From the NCBI RefSeq assembly GCF_030867145.1, contig NC_134439.1:7539379-7603378 (forward strand): 64,000 nucleotides of DNA, read 5' to 3'. The stretch is from Opisthocomus hoazin (taxonomy: Eukaryota > Chordata > Aves > Opisthocomiformes > Opisthocomidae). The notes under the pieces are model-generated. The model was not told where the DNA came from. It was given only the letters and a program-made list of their open reading frames with translations, and searched no databases. Below are positions 32,590 to 46,284 of this stretch, in pieces (positions within the stretch are counted from its first letter, which is position 1; each line of letters starts with the position of its first letter). Both the position numbers and the translations under genes were made by a program.

Positions 32590-34164
32590 GCTGAAGCTGG
32601 GGCAGTGGTGTACATGACACACCTGCTGACACAAGGCTGGGTTCTGTGCTCTCTTGCCACAGAGAACAAGGGAACGATGGGCCATGCATGCCCCATGCAA
32701 GGATCTGCCTCAGTTGAGCTTTTCGTTGCCTGCATTTATTTTGGTTCATTGCCACACCAATAGATAGGAGAAGAAAAGCTACAGCATCCCTTTACATCAA
32801 CTGCTATGGCTGAAGTTCAAGAGCGAAAAAACACAATGGGATTAGTTTTAAGGTGTCTCCCTCTCGAGACAAGACAACCCCAGCTGCTGCCAGAGAGGAT
32901 GAATGTGCCTGCAGTTACTAATAGTGGTCAAGAGGAACAGATTGTTGGCAGGTAAATGAAATGGCTCATGTGGCTGAAGCCTCCCAGCAGCACTAGCTGG
33001 GAACGGTCTCAGCAAGGTCAACAAGGGGAAGAGGGCAGCCCTCAGCTGAACTAACGCTCGGTTGGATCAGTCCAACTGTCCTGTATCTCAAGGCTGAGCA
33101 ACCTCTCTACCCCTCTCCCTTTAGTGCAATACCCATGTGGTGTGAGGTCTCGGCCCTTGCCTGACTTAGCAACAGGCTGACGAGCTGTAAAAGCGCATCC
33201 GGCATTGGCATGTACATGAGGAGCCTGTGTCCTAGCCCAGTGACCAGCAACACTGCCCCCTAAGGGGCTCCACTCAGTGACACAGGTCTACATGAAGTGG
33301 GCAGGCTTGCTTGGCCTTTCTCCCTTCACAAAGCAAGAAACGATGGGTGCAGGAGGCAGACACTGCATTTCATTGCTAGTTCTCAGTGAACCTCCGTACC
33401 AGGGTGAAGCCATAACCAGTCAGCTGTAGATTCCATTCATTACGTCAGGAGGAACCTGCTACTCTGTGTATCTTGTCAACACACCAAGCAAAAGTCTCCC
33501 TACTATGACCTGAACACGCCCTCTTGGAGGGTCACACAAGTACAGACAGACACACATGTGCTCATACACACCTGCACGGAATAATGCAAAAGTCTGTGTG
33601 CTCACATAAAGCCAGCCTAGAGTCCAGCACTAACGCACATAAAAAGCAGGAAAATATCAGCGAGAGTGGACTCTGCTGAGGAGATGCTGGGGACACACTG
33701 GCAGAACCAGACTCAAATGCCTCAGGGAAAAACCAGGCCCCAGACATGCTCCTGCTAATGTACAGGGACTGCACAGGGAGGGAAAGAGGCCAATGAGCCC
33801 AGAAAAATTTTCCCAACAGCATTGTGAGTGTTGCTATAGCGTCCAACACACCCAGCAGAAGCCCACCTGCGTGCAACAAGGAGCAACCACCAGAGAGAGG
33901 TGGGAGGAGCAAGAGAAAAGGGCGTGGCATGTCCTCATACATGGGAGTCCTTGGGCATGTGGACCAGAAGCAGGAGAGCGGTGCCTATTTCCTGACAGCT
34001 TTGCCACAAACAAGCCCACAGGAATGACCCAGGTGCACATCGCCTGCCCGCACAGGGTGCCACCAGCACTTGAGCTGAGTCTTCTGCCTGCAATGATGTC
34101 TTTCTGTCCTGGAAATTCAACAGACTCTCATTCTGGAAATTACAGAAGCCTTCCTATGGGGAAG

Positions 34165-34328
34165 CACGTGGCATCAGCCAGGAAATGAAAAGGCAGCAGT
34201 GCAGGAAGCCAGGACACAGCCCATGCCATTAGCTGAGACATTCTGCATTTGACGTGAACTTGTCAGAAAATTATTGCTTCCCCAAAGGCTGCCTCTGGGC
34301 CTGAGGCAGTGCAGGACTACTATAAAAG
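34165..34328 (+). promoter_or_regulatory. Gene 5 proximal promoter
   Basis: CACGTG lies at 34165-34170 and TATAAAAG at 34321-34328. Exon 1 ends at 34387. Confidence 0.8.
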
Positions 34329-34699
34329 GCAGCCCAACTCTTGGCTCTCTCATTCACTTCCCTTGCCTCCTTCTTGTTGGGAATCAGGTGAGTCTGAGGC
34401 CTCTTCTCGTCCTCCTTCAAGACCAATTCTTTCCTTGATATCTGGCTCAGCTGACAGGGGCTGTCCTAGCCCAGGGCTGGTTGCTGATTCTCATGGGAGA
34501 GGGAAAGGGAGAGAAGGTTTTCCCCTGAGAGAGCCTGGGGCTTAGCTGTTGTTGTTCCTGGGGCTTTCAGCTGGACAGCCTGTGGTGGGCAAGTAGGGGC
34601 CTTGGCTTCCCCAAGGTTGGGTGCAGTGCTGCTGCTCATGTGTTTCTGTTTTCTGCTTCCCCCTGCCCTCTCTCACAGGTGCCCCTCCAGCCCCAGAAC

Positions 34700-35005
34700 A
34701 TGTCCTGCTGCACCCCGTGCCTGCCATGCCAGCCCTGCGGCCCGACCCCGCTGGCCAACAGCTGCAATGAGCCCTGTGTCAGGCAGTGCCAGAGCTCCAA
34801 TGTTGTCATCCAGCCCTCCGCCGTGGTGGTGACCCTGCCTGGACCCATCCTCAGCTCCTTCCCACAGAACACCGTTGTGGGATCCTCCACCTCCGCCGCT
34901 GTTGGCAGCATCCTCAGCTGTGATGGAGTGCCCATCTCTTCTGGAGGCTTTGACCTCTCCTGCATTACCAGCCGCTACTGTGGCAGCAGATGTCGACCCT
35001 GCTAA
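34700..35005 (+). CDS. Feather beta-keratin, gene 5 (101 aa)
   Basis: The protein is identical to gene 4 (Thr5, tail CGSRCRPC). The intron is 34388-34678 (291 bp), the full-length short-unit form that still contains the 49 bp missing from gene 4. The leader CCCAGAACATG gives A at position -3, a favourable start context. The frame is intact and no coding oddity is seen. Confidence 0.97.
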   Translation: MSCCTPCLPCQPCGPTPLANSCNEPCVRQCQSSNVVIQPSAVVVTLPGPILSSFPQNTVVGSSTSAAVGSILSCDGVPISSGGFDLSCITSRYCGSRCRPC

Positions 35006-35298
35006 AGCTGCTGGCAGCTTCCTCGGGCAAGAACCTCCAAGACCTCAGAACATGGTGCTCGACAGAAGATAGAGATTTGGGGCATTGGATTTAGAGATTC
35101 GGGCCAATCTTTCCTGCTTCCACTCTTCTCTCTCTCTTTGCCTTGCTGTCACTGTCTCCCAGCACCAGCTTGGCAGGGACATGTTGGCCTCCCTCCCTCT
35201 GCAGGGCAGGCAGATGGACACCCTGCTGAAGCTCCACCGCATCTCAGTGGCTGCCCCTGGTGCTCCCTATGAGCCACCTCCTTTTCTTTTTCAGACTC

Positions 35299-35304
35299 AT
35301 TAAA
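35299..35304 (+). promoter_or_regulatory. Gene 5 poly(A) signal ATTAAA
   Basis: ATTAAA just before the unit S2 boundary at 35324. Confidence 0.75.
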
Positions 35305-37657
35305 GTCGTGCTGCATCCAAACCTGGGACTCTGACTCCTCCTCTCTTCTGTGGCAGGTCTTCCAGTCTGCTCAGGAAAAAAGTGATTGTTTGGAGAGGAT
35401 TAGGTTAGGCGTAAAAGAAGACTCTCCCTTAGTCCCAGAGGAAAAGGAGGGTAGGACTCAGTGCACTGGGTTGCCTGGTGTGCCCCGTGTCTTGGACCTG
35501 AGGAAGACATTCCTGGCTACTCCACAGACAATGGCCATCAGTCAGCCTTGCTGCATCTGTTCCCAGATGGGCCTGGAGCACTGGGCCCTGGAGCATGTTC
35601 TGTCAATGGGGAGCCCAACAACTGCTGTCCTGGAGTGAGGAGCCCATGGCTGTGGGAGGCCAAGGGATGGGGTCAGCAGCCCCTCTGGCTCTTGGGGAAG
35701 GGATGTCCTCTAGGCCTGGATGGAGCTGTGCTGCGGGAGGAGTCTCAAGCAGACAATGGCTCCAAAGGGTGGCAGAAGTGGGGATATGGAGACAATAACA
35801 CCTGGAGACAGCCCACAGCCTCATCTCCCCCTCTCCTTCCTTTCCATTGCCTCATCTCGGGTCCATGGCCACCGCACACAGGAGCACAGGTAAATGGTGT
35901 AGGTACCTCATATAGTCCCTGAGCGCCTGGCAGGGCCCAACTGCTCTCCAGATCTGCAGGGCTGAGGCACTTCACCAGCTGGTACTGGTATCAGCCACAC
36001 AATGGAGTCACCACTCCTTGTGAATCCAACAGCCCCATGGGCCACTGCAGCTCCAGGAGAGTACCCAGTGCCCAGACACCCATGGCTGCTCTCTGGTCCT
36101 TGGTCTCCTCCAAGCCTGGGGCAGCTTGCCTGGGCTTCTCAGGCTCCACCACTGCCAGACTCACTACCAACTCCAGAAAGGCTCTGTGCAAGAGCTGTTG
36201 CCCCCTCCATTCCCACTGGGACATTGTGGTGACAGTGGGACCCTTTTCTGTGCTCAGCAGCTTCTCTCATCTCTCTCTGCTGGACCATTCTCAGCCCTCT
36301 TGCTTTGCCTGGTATTCTTGGGCACCAGCTGGACCAAAACACTTTGCATATCACAGGCCTTGGCCAGCTGGGCTCAAATCAATGGCTCAGGCACACAGTC
36401 CCCCCCAAACCATGTGAAGTTTACCTCACACTTCTCCTCCAGCCTATGGTTTTGGGGCTGAGGCACCATCTTTCTTTGTCTCACTGGGCACTGGGCACCT
36501 TCTTGCTGTGCCCAGAAATCAAGACGTCACCTGCTCCTTGATAAGACCTGCCGTCCCAGCACTGGAGTCAGTTGCCAGCACCCAGGCATCTCCAGGTCCT
36601 CCTCACTGTGTGCGTGACGCTCACAGGTATCCCCACAGGTCGAGAATCGGTCGCGCCCCAGGGACACCAAGGTACAGGACAGGTACCAACCCAAGCGTAG
36701 CACAAACGCTGGGGATGACCTTGCCCATACCAAGCTGCCCAGGCTCCCCAAGTGCTCTGAGCTCTGATCACACCACCACTGCTCCTCACATGCAGGCCAG
36801 GGCCTTCCCAGCACTGCAGTCCTTGGCTGATGGAGATTGGTCACTGCCCCTTATCTGCTCCACGTGGCTTCTTGTGATGAGTGAGCCTCTTTCCTCTTTG
36901 CAGCTGCTCTTAAAGCAGCGGACGACTGTGATGCGGTCCCCCTGAGCCTTCTGTTCTTCAGGGAGAAAAGACTGAACTCCGTCAGTCTTTCCTCACAGGA
37001 CAGGTTCTCCAATCCTTTGGTCCTCTTTGACACACACAAGGTGGTGGCAGTAGGCAGCAGATCAGGATCAACAGAGGCCGAGTCAGAGGACTTGCATCCC
37101 AGCAGTGGCAGCCCCCACCTCCAACACATCAGTGACCAGGTCTTCCTAGGTGATTCAGCCTTGGATTCTAATCCATCTGATCATCCCAGAGCAAGCACAA
37201 TCTTCCTAGACAAATCTCAAACAGATGTGCCGGACAAGAGGCGGAAGAGCCATATCAACCAAGTTTCTCCTGGGCAGCTTGCAGAAATATACACCTCACG
37301 CTCAACAATATTTGCAGACAGCTGCACAGTCAGTCAACCTAACCTCAGAAGCACAACAAAGTGCGACATTACCAATAGTCTACCATGAAAAGGACAGAGA
37401 TTCAGAGAGAGGATTGGATCTTTCTGAGGAAAAATCTCATCCTCTCCCACAGGAAGAAGTTCCGATGGCTACTACAGGCGTAGCGCTGATCACAAGCGCA
37501 TCACCTGGTTGGTTCAGACCCGTTTCAGTGCTTCCCAGTTGAAGATGCAATTTGGTGTACTTGGAAAGGCTTATAGTCTATGTAGAGATTTATATACACC
37601 CTAGTAGCTGTAAGGAGAAAGTCCTAGGAGCTAGAACGCTGGCTTCTAAAGCAGGGA

Positions 37658-38111
37658 TCATAGAATCACAGAATGGTGGGGTTTGGAAGGGACCTCTGGG
37701 GATCGTCTAGTCCAATCCACATGTCAAAGCAGGTTCAACTAGAGCAGGCTGCACAGGACATCATCCAGGAGGGGTTTGAATATCTCCAGAGAAGGAGAAT
37801 CCACGACACCTCTGGGCAGTTTTTTCCAGTGCTCCATCACCCTCAAATTAAGCAAGTTCTTCCTCGTGTTCAGGTGGAACTTTCTATGCATCAGTCTGTG
37901 CTTGTTGCCCCTTGTCCTGTCACTGGGCACCCCGGAAAAGAGTATGGCCACATCCTCTTGATACCCACCCTTAAGATATTTCTAAGCATTTGTGAGATCC
38001 CCTCTCAGTCTTCTTCAGGCTAAACAAGCCCAGCTCCCTCAGTATTTTCTCATAAGAAAGATGCTCCCGTGCCCTAACCATTTTTGTAGACCTCTGCTGG
38101 ACTCTCTCTAC
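37658..38111 (-). mobile_element. CR1 3' tail fragment (S2)
   Basis: Copy of 31681-32134 with the same 5' truncation point, showing one insertion duplicated with the unit. Confidence 0.87.
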
Positions 38112-38254
38112 TAGGTCTAGTTTTCATGGAGATGTTTTGCTTGAGGAGCTCCCTCTGTGCCTGTTCATAATACCAGATAGCAGGAGGAGAAGCCCAGCTC
38201 CCACTGGAATGTATAATGTCCTCAGTGACACATTAGGGCAATGATCCAGTGGGA

Positions 38255-38566
38255 TGTTGTTGCTTAGCCCCAGCTGGCAACAAAGAACCATGCAGTCGCT
38301 CTGTTGCTCCTCTTCCTGGTGGGGTGGGGAGGAGACTGGCAAGAAAAAGGCAAAACTTGTGGGCTGGCGTAAAGACACTTTAACAGAACAGCAAAGAAAG
38401 AGAACGGTCACAACAATAATACTGATAAAAAGAATATAGAAAGCAAGAAACACACAGTGCAATTTTCTCACCGCCCAATGCCCAGCTAGCTCCGAGCAGT
38501 GATTACCCTCCCCTGGCAGCGATTGCCCTCCCCTCCTAGCTTCTTGTGAAAACTAACCCTATCGCA
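38255..38566 (-). mobile_element. Avian endogenous retrovirus LTR fossil (S2)
   Basis: Same insertion as at 32278-32589, with identical ends. Confidence 0.6.
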
Positions 38567-40139
38567 GCTGAAGCTGGGGCAGTGGTGTACATGACACACC
38601 TGCTGACACAAGGCTGGGTTCTGTGCTCTCTTGCCACAGAGAACAAGGGAACGATGGGCCATGCATGCCCCATGCAAGGATCTGCCTCAGTTGAGCTTTT
38701 CGTTGCCTGCATTTATTTTGGTTCATTGCCACACCAATAGATAGGAGAAGAAAAGCTACAGCATCCCTTTACATCAACTGCTATGGCTGAAGTTCAGGAG
38801 CGAAAAAACACAATGGGATTAGTTTTAAGGTGTCTCCCTCTCGAGACAAGACAACCCCAGCTGCTGCCAGAGAGGATGAATGTGCCTGCAGTTACTAATA
38901 GTGGTCAAGAGGAACAGATTGTTGGCAGGTAAATGAAATGGCTCATGTGGCTGAAGCCTCCCAGCAGCACTAGCTGGGAATGGTCTCAGCAAGGTCAACA
39001 AGGGGAAGAGGGCAGCCCTCAGCTGAACTAACACTCGGTTGGATCAGTCCAACTGTCCTGTATCTCAAGGCTGAGCAACCTCTGTACCCCTGTCCCTTTA
39101 GTCCAATACCCATGTGGTGTGAGGTCTCGGCCCTTGCCTGACTTAGCAACAGGCTGACGAGCTGTAAAAGCGCATCCGGCATTGGCATGTACATGAGGAG
39201 CCTGTGTCCTAGCCCAGTGACCAGCAACACTGCCCCCTAAGGGGCTCCACTCAGTGACACAGGTCTACATGAAGTGGGCAGGCTTGCTTGGCCTTTCTCC
39301 CTTCACAAAGCAAGAAACGATGGGTGCAGGAGGCAGACACTGCATTTCATTGCTAGTTCTCAGTGAACCTCCGTACCAGGGTGAAGCCATAACCAGTCAG
39401 CTGTAGATTCCATTCATTACGTCAGGAGGAACCTGCTACTCTGTGTATCTTGTCAACACACCAAGGAAAAGTCTCCCTACTATGACCTGAACATGCCCTC
39501 ATGGAGGGTCACACAAGTACAGACAGACACACATGTGCTCAATCACACCTGCACGGAATAATGCAAAAGTCTGTGTGCTCACATAAAGCCAGCCTAGAGT
39601 CCAGCACTAACGCACATAAAAGCAGGAAAATATCAGCGAGAGTGGACTCTGCTGAGGAGATACTGGGGACACACTGGCAGAACCAGACTCAAATGCCTCA
39701 GGGAAAACCAGGCCCCAGACATGCTCCTGCTAATGTACAGGGACTGCACAGGGAGGGAAAGAGGCCAATGAGCCCAGAAAAATTTTCCCAACAGCATTGT
39801 GAGTGTTGCTATAGCGTCCAACACACCCAGCAGAAGCCCACCTGCGTGCAACAAGGAGCAACCACCAGAGAGAGGTGGGAGGAGCAAGAGAAAAGGGCGT
39901 GGCATGTCCTCATACATGGGAGTCCTTGGGCATGTGGACCAGAAGCAGGAGAGCGGTGCCTATTTCCTGACAGCTTTGCCACAAACAAGCCCACAGGAAT
40001 GACCCAGGTGCACATCGCCTGCCCGCACAGGGTGCCACCAGCACTTGAGCTGAGTCTTCTGCCTGCAATGATGTCTTTCTGTCCTGGAAATTCAACAGAC
40101 TCTCATTCTGGAAATTACAGAAGCCTTCCTATGGGGAAG

Positions 40140-40303
40140 CACGTGGCATCAGCCAGGAAATGAAAAGGCAGCAGTGCAGGAAGCCAGGACACAGCCCATG
40201 CCATTAGCTGAGACATTCTGCATTTGACGTGAACTTGTCAGAAAATTATTGCTTCCCCAAAGGCTGCCTCTGGGCCTGAGGCAGTGCAGGACTACTATAA
40301 AAG
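40140..40303 (+). promoter_or_regulatory. Gene 6 proximal promoter
   Basis: CACGTG lies at 40140-40145 and TATAAAAG at 40296-40303. Exon 1 ends at 40362. Confidence 0.8.
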
Positions 40304-40674
40304 GCAGCCCAACTCTTGGCTCTCTCATTCACTTCCCTTGCCTCCTTCTTGTTGGGAATCAGGTGAGTCTGAGGCCTCTTCTCGTCCTCCTTCAAGACCA
40401 ATTCTTTCCTTGATATCTGGCTCAGCTGACAGGGGCTGTCCTAGCCCAGGGCTGGTTGCTGATTCTCATGGGAGAGGGAAAGGGAGAGAAGGTTTTCCCC
40501 TGAGAGAGCCTGGGGCTTAGCTGTTGTTGTTCCTGGGGCTTTCAGCTGGACAGCCTGTGGTGGGCAAGTAGGGGCCTTGGCTTCCCCAAGGTTGGGTGCA
40601 GTGCTGCTGCTCATGTGTTTCTGTTTTCTGCTTCCCCCTGCCCTCTCTCACAGGTGCCCCTCCAGCCCCAGAAC

Positions 40675-40980
40675 ATGTCCTGCTGCACCCCGTGCCTGCC
40701 ATGCCAGCCCTGCGGCCCGACCCCGCTGGCCAACAGCTGCAATGAGCCCTGTGTCAGGCAGTGCCAGAGCTCCAATGTTGTCATCCAGCCCTCCGCCGTG
40801 GTGGTGACCCTGCCTGGACCCATCCTCAGCTCCTTCCCACAGAACACCGTTGTGGGATCCTCCACCTCCGCCGCTGTTGGCAGCATCCTCAGCTGTGATG
40901 GAGTGCCCATCTCTTCTGGAGGCTTTGACCTCTCCTGCATTACCAGCCGCTACTGTGGCAGCAGATGTCGACCCTGCTAA
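40675..40980 (+). CDS. Feather beta-keratin, gene 6 (101 aa)
   Basis: The protein is identical to genes 4, 5 and 8 (Thr5). The intron is 40363-40653. Its promoter, intron and coding exon match gene 5 almost base for base, which makes these two neighbours look like the most recent exchange or duplication in the short-unit part. Confidence 0.97.
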   Translation: MSCCTPCLPCQPCGPTPLANSCNEPCVRQCQSSNVVIQPSAVVVTLPGPILSSFPQNTVVGSSTSAAVGSILSCDGVPISSGGFDLSCITSRYCGSRCRPC

Positions 40981-41273
40981 AGCTGCTGGCAGCTTCCTCG
41001 GGCAAGAACCTCCAAGACCTCAGAACATGGTGCTCGACAGAAGATAGAGATTTGGGGCATTGGATTTAGAGATTCGGGCCAATCTTTCCTGCTTCCACTC
41101 TTCTCTCTCTCTTTGCCTTGCTGTCACTGTCTCCCAGCACCAGCTTGGCGGGGACATGTTGGCTTCCCTCCCTCTGCAGGGCAGGCAGATGGACACCCTG
41201 CTGAAGCTCCACCGCATCTCAGTGGCTGCCCCTGGTGCTCCCTATGAGCCACCTCCTTTTCTTTTTCAGACTC

Positions 41274-41279
41274 ATTAAA
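41274..41279 (+). promoter_or_regulatory. Gene 6 poly(A) signal ATTAAA
   Basis: ATTAAA, 294 bp past the stop codon. Confidence 0.75.
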
Positions 41280-43636
41280 GTCGTGCTGCATCCAAACCTG
41301 GGACTCTGACTCCTCCTCTCTTCTGTGGCAGGTCTTCCAGTCTGCTCAGGAAAAAAGTGATTGTTTGGAGAGGATTAGGTTAGGCGTAAAAGAAGACTCT
41401 CCCTTAGTCCCAGAGGAAAAGGAGGATAGGACTCAGTGCACTGGGTTGCCTGGTGTGCCCCGTGTCTTGGACCTGAGGAAGACATTCCTGGCTACTCCAC
41501 AGACAATGGCCATCAGTCAGCCTTGCTGCATCTGTTCCCAGATGGGCCTGGAGCACTGGGCCCTGGAGCATGTTCTGTCAATGGGGAGCCCAACAACTGC
41601 TGTCCTGGAGTGAGGAGCCCATGGCTGTGGGAGGCCAAGGGATGGGGTCAGCAGCCCCTCTGGCTCTTGGGGAAGGGATGTCCTCTAGGCCTGGATGGAG
41701 CTGTGCTGCGGGAGGAGTCTCAAGCAGACAATGGCTCCAAAGGGTGGCAGAAGTGGGGATATGGAGACAATAATACCTGGGGACAGCCCACAGCCTCATC
41801 TCCCCCTCTCCTTCCTTTCCATTGCCTCATCTCGGGTCCATGGCCACCGCACACAGGAGCACAGGTAAATGGTGTAGGTACCTCATATAGTCAGTCCCTG
41901 AGCGCCTGGCAGGGCCCAACTGCTCTCCAGATTTGCAGGGCTGAGGCACTTCACCAGCTGGTACTGGTATCAGCCACACAATGGAGTCACCACTCCTTGT
42001 GAATCCAGCAGCCCCATGGGCCACTGCAGCTCCAGGAGAGTACCCAGTGCCCAGACACCCATGGCTGCTCTCTGGTCCTTGGTCTCCTCCAAGCCTGGGG
42101 CAGCTTGCCTGGGCTTCTCAGGCTCCACCACTGCCAGACTCACTACCAACTCCAGAAAGGCTCTGTGCAAGAGCTGTTGCCCCCTCCATTCCCACTGGGA
42201 CATTGTGGTGACAGCGGGACCCTTTTCTGTGCTCAGCAGCTTCTCTCATCTCTCTCTGCTAGACCATTCTCAGCCCTCTTGCTTTGCCTGGTATTCTTGG
42301 GCACCAGCTGGACCAAAACACTTTGCATATCACAGGCCTTGGCCAGCTGGGCTCAAATCAATGGCTCAGGCACACAGTCCCCCCCAAACCATGTGAAGTT
42401 TCACTCACACCTCTCCTCCAGCCTATGGTTTTGGGGCTGAGGCACCATCTTTCTTCGTCTCACTGGGCACTGGGCAACTTCTTGCTGTGCCCAGAAATCA
42501 AGGCGTCACCTTCTCCTTGATAAGACTTGCCGTCCCAGCACTGGAGTCAGTTGCCAGCACCCAGGCATCTCCAGGTCCTCCTCACTGTGTGCGTGACGCT
42601 CACAGGTATCCCCACAGGTCGAGAATCGGTCGCGCCCCAGGGACACCAAGGTACAGGACAGGTACCAACCCAAGCGTAGCACAAACGCTGGGGATGACCT
42701 TGCCCATACCAAGCTGCCCAGGCTCCCCAAGTGCTCTGAGCTCTGATCACACCACCACTGCTCCTCACATGCAGGCCAGGGCCTTCCCAGCACTGCAGTC
42801 CTTGGCTGATGGAGATTGGTCACTGCCCCTTATCTGCTCCATGTGGCTTCTTGTGATGAGTGAGCCTCTTTCCTCTTTGCAGCTGCTCTTAAAGCAGCGG
42901 ACGACTGTGATGCGGTCCCCCTGAGCCTTCTGTTCTTCAGGGAGAAAAGACTGAACTCCGTCAGTCTTTCCTCACAGGACAGGTTCTCCAATCCTTTGGT
43001 CCTCTTTGACACACACAAGGTGGTGGCAGTAGGCAGCAGATCAGGATCAACAGAGGCCGAGTCAGAGGACTTGCATCCCAGCAGTGGCAGCCCCCACCTC
43101 CAACACATCAGTGACCAGGTCTTCCTAGGTGATTCAGCCTTGGATTCTAATCCATCTGATCATCCCAGAGCAAGCACAATCTTCCTAGACAAATCTCAAA
43201 CAGATGTGCCGGACAAGAGGCGGAAGAGCCATATCAACCAAGTTTCTCCTGGGCAGCTTGCAGAAATATACACCTCACGCTCAACAATATTTGCAGACAG
43301 CTGCACAGTCAGTCAACCTAACCTCAGAAGCACAACAAAGTGCGACATTACCAATAGTCTACCATGAAAAGGACAGAGATTCAGAGAGAGGATTGGATCT
43401 TTCTGAGGAAAAATCTCATCCTCTCCCACAGGAAGAAGTTCCGATGGCTACTACAGGCGTAGCGCTGATCACAAGCGCATCACCTGGTTGGTTCAGACCC
43501 GTTTCAGTGCTTCCCAGTTGAAGATGCAATTTGGTGTACTTGGAAAGGCTTATAGTCTATGTAGAGATTTATATACACCCTAGTAGCTGTAAGGAGAAAG
43601 TCCTAGGAGCTAGAACGCTGGCTTCTAAAGCAGGGA

Positions 43637-44090
43637 TCATAGAATCACAGAATGGTGGGGTTTGGAAGGGACCTCTGGGGATCGTCTAGTCCAATCCACA
43701 TGTCAAAGCAGGTTCAACTAGAGCAGGCTGCACAGGACATCATCCAGGAGGGGTTTGAATATCTCCAGAGAAGGAGAATCCACGACACCTCTGGGCAGTT
43801 TTTTCCAGTGCTCCATCACCCTCAAATTAAGCAAGTTCTTCCTTGTGTTCAGGTGGAACTTTCTATGCATCAGTCTGTGCTTGTTGCCCCTTGTCCTGTC
43901 ACTGGGCACCCCGGAAAAGAGTATGGCCACATCCTCTTGATACCCACCCTTAAGATATTTCTAAGCATTTGTGAGATCCCCTCTCAGTCTTCTTCAGGCT
44001 AAACAAGCCCAGCTCCCTCAGTATTTTCTCATAAGAAAGATGCTCCCGTGCCCTAACCATTTTTGTAGACCTCTGCTGGACTCTCTCTAC
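43637..44090 (-). mobile_element. CR1 3' tail fragment (S3)
   Basis: Unit copy of the S1 insertion. Confidence 0.87.
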
Positions 44091-44233
44091 TAGGTCTAGT
44101 TTTCATGGAGATGTTTTGCTTGAGGAGCTCCCTCTGTGCCTGTTCATAATACCAGATAGCAGGAGGAGAAGCCCAGCTCCCACTGGAATGTATAATGTCC
44201 TCAGTGACACATTAGGGCAATGATCCAGTGGGA

Positions 44234-44545
44234 TGTTGTTGCTTAGCCCCAGCTGGCAACAAAGAACCATGCAGTCGCTCTGTTGCTCCTCTTCCTGGTG
44301 GGGTGGGGAGGAGACTGGCAAGAAAAAGGCAAAACTTGTGGGCTGGCGTAAAGACACTTTAACAGAACAGCAAAGAAAGAGAACGGTCACAACAATAATA
44401 CTGATAAAAAGAATATAGAAAGCAAGAAACACACAGTGCAATTTTCTCACCGCCCAATGCCCAGCTAGCTCCGAGCAGTGATTACCCTCCCCTGGCAGCG
44501 ATTGCCCTCCCCTCCTAGCTTCTTGTGAAAACTAACCCTATCGCA
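44234..44545 (-). mobile_element. Avian endogenous retrovirus LTR fossil (S3)
   Basis: Unit copy of the S1 LTR. Confidence 0.6.
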
Positions 44546-46120
44546 GCTGAAGCTGGGGCAGTGGTGTACATGACACACCTGCTGACACAAGGCTGGGTTC
44601 TGTGCTCTCTTGCCACAGAGAACAAGGGAACGATGGGCCATGCATGCCCCATGCAAGGATCTGCCTCAGTTGAGCTTTTCGTTGCCTGCATTTATTTTGG
44701 TTCATTGCCACACCAATAGATAGGAGAAGAAAAGCTACAGCATCCCTTTACATCAACTGCTATGGCTGAAGTTCAGGAGCGAAAAAACACAATGGGATTA
44801 GTTTTAAGGTGTCTCCCTCTCGAGACAAGACAACCCCAGCTGCTGCCAGAGAGGATGAATGTGCCTGCAGTTACTAATAGTGGTCAAGAGGAACAGATTG
44901 TTGGCAGGTAAATGAAATGGCTCATGTGGCTGAAGCCTCCCAGCAGCACTAGCTGGGAATGGTCTCAGCAAGGTCAACAAGGGGAAGAGGGCAGCCCTCA
45001 GCTGAACTAACACTCGGTTGGATCAGTCCAACTGTCCTGTATCTCAAGGCTGAGCAACCTCTGTACCCCTGTCCCTTTAGTCCAATACCCATGTGGTGTG
45101 AGGTCTCGGCCCTTGCCTGACTTAGCAACAGGCTGACGAGCTGTAAAAGCGCATCCGGCATTGGCATGTACATGAGGAGCCTGTGTCCTAGCCCAGTGAC
45201 CAGCAACACTGCCCCCTAAGGGGCTCCACTCAGTGACACAGGTCTACATGAAGTGGGCAGGCTTGCTTGGCCTTTCTCCCTTCACAAAGCAAGAAACGAT
45301 GGGTGCAGGAGGCAGACACTGCATTTCATTGCTAGTTCTCAGTGAACCTCCGTACCAGGGTGAAGCCATAACCAGTCAGCTGTAGATTCCATTCATTACG
45401 TCAGGAGGAACCTTCTACTCTGTGCATCTTGTCAACACACCAAGCAAAAGTCTCCCTACTATGACCTGAACATGCCCTCATGGAGGGTCACACAAGTACA
45501 GACAGACACACATGTGCTCAATCACACCTGCACGGAATAATGCAAAAGTCTGTGTGCTCACATAAAGCCAGCCTAGAGTCCAGCACTAACGCACATAAAA
45601 AGCAGGAAAATATCAGCGAGAGTGGACTCTGCTGAGGAGATGCTGGGGACACACTGGCAGAACCAGACTCAAATGCCTCAGGGAAAAACCAGGCCCCAGA
45701 CATGCTCCTGCTAATGTACAGGGACTGCACAGGGAGGGAAAGAGGCCAATGAGCCCAGAAAAATTTTCCCAACAGCATTGTGAGTGTTGCTATAGCGTCC
45801 AACACACCCAGCAGAAGCCCACCTGCGTGCAACAAGGAGTAACCACCAGAGAGAGGTGGGAGGAGCAAGAGAAAAGGGCGTGGCATGTCCTCATACATGG
45901 GAGTCCTTGGGCATGTGGACCAGAAGCAGGAGAGCGGTGCCTATTTCCTGACAGCTTTGCCACAAACAAGCCCACAGGAATGACCCAGGTGCACATCGCC
46001 TGCCCGCACAGGGTGCCACCAGCACTTGAGCTGAGTCTTCTGCCTGCAATGATGTCTTTCTGTCCTGGAAATTCAACAGACTCTCATTCTGGAAATTACA
46101 GAAGCCTTCCTATGGGGAAG

Positions 46121-46284
46121 CACGTGGCATCAGCCAGGAAATGAAAAGGCAGCAGTGCAGGAAGCCAGGACACAGCCCATGCCATTAGCTGAGACATTCT
46201 GCATTTGACGTGAACTTGTCAGAAAATTATTGCTTCCCCAAAGGCTGCCTCTGGGCCTGAGGCAGTGCAGGACTACTATAAAAG
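46121..46284 (+). promoter_or_regulatory. Gene 7 proximal promoter
   Basis: CACGTG lies at 46121-46126 and TATAAAAG at 46277-46284. Exon 1 ends at 46343. Confidence 0.8.

Larger units (their letters stand above)
29347..35323 (+). repeat. Short keratin repeat unit S1 (5977 bp)
   Basis: Layout: spacer 29347-30225, a short-unit-only block 30226-31384, shared spacer 31385-31680, CR1 tail, unassigned 32135-32277, LTR, unassigned 32590-32951, keratin 5' flank 32952-34164, then the gene 5 promoter and gene. The short-only block includes a minus-strand CR1-like fragment at about 30961-31055 (CTGAGCCTTCTGTTCTTCAG followed by TTTCCTCACAGGACAGGTTC). The rest of that block shows no gene. Most differences from the next units are single bases. 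Confidence 0.92.
35324..41298 (+). repeat. Short keratin repeat unit S2 (5975 bp)
   Basis: Same order as S1: spacer, short-only block with CR1-like fragment (about 36938-37032), shared spacer, CR1 tail, LTR, 5' flank, gene 6. The 5' flank just upstream differs from S1 in small ways, such as ATCACACC for ATACACACC near 39542. Confidence 0.92.

Noticed and set aside
41436-42002. Spacer frames of up to 188 residues repeated in every short unit
   Set aside because: Their ends shift with small indels between copies, and they have no family resemblance or consistent splice or start signals. Repetition alone makes them look conserved.
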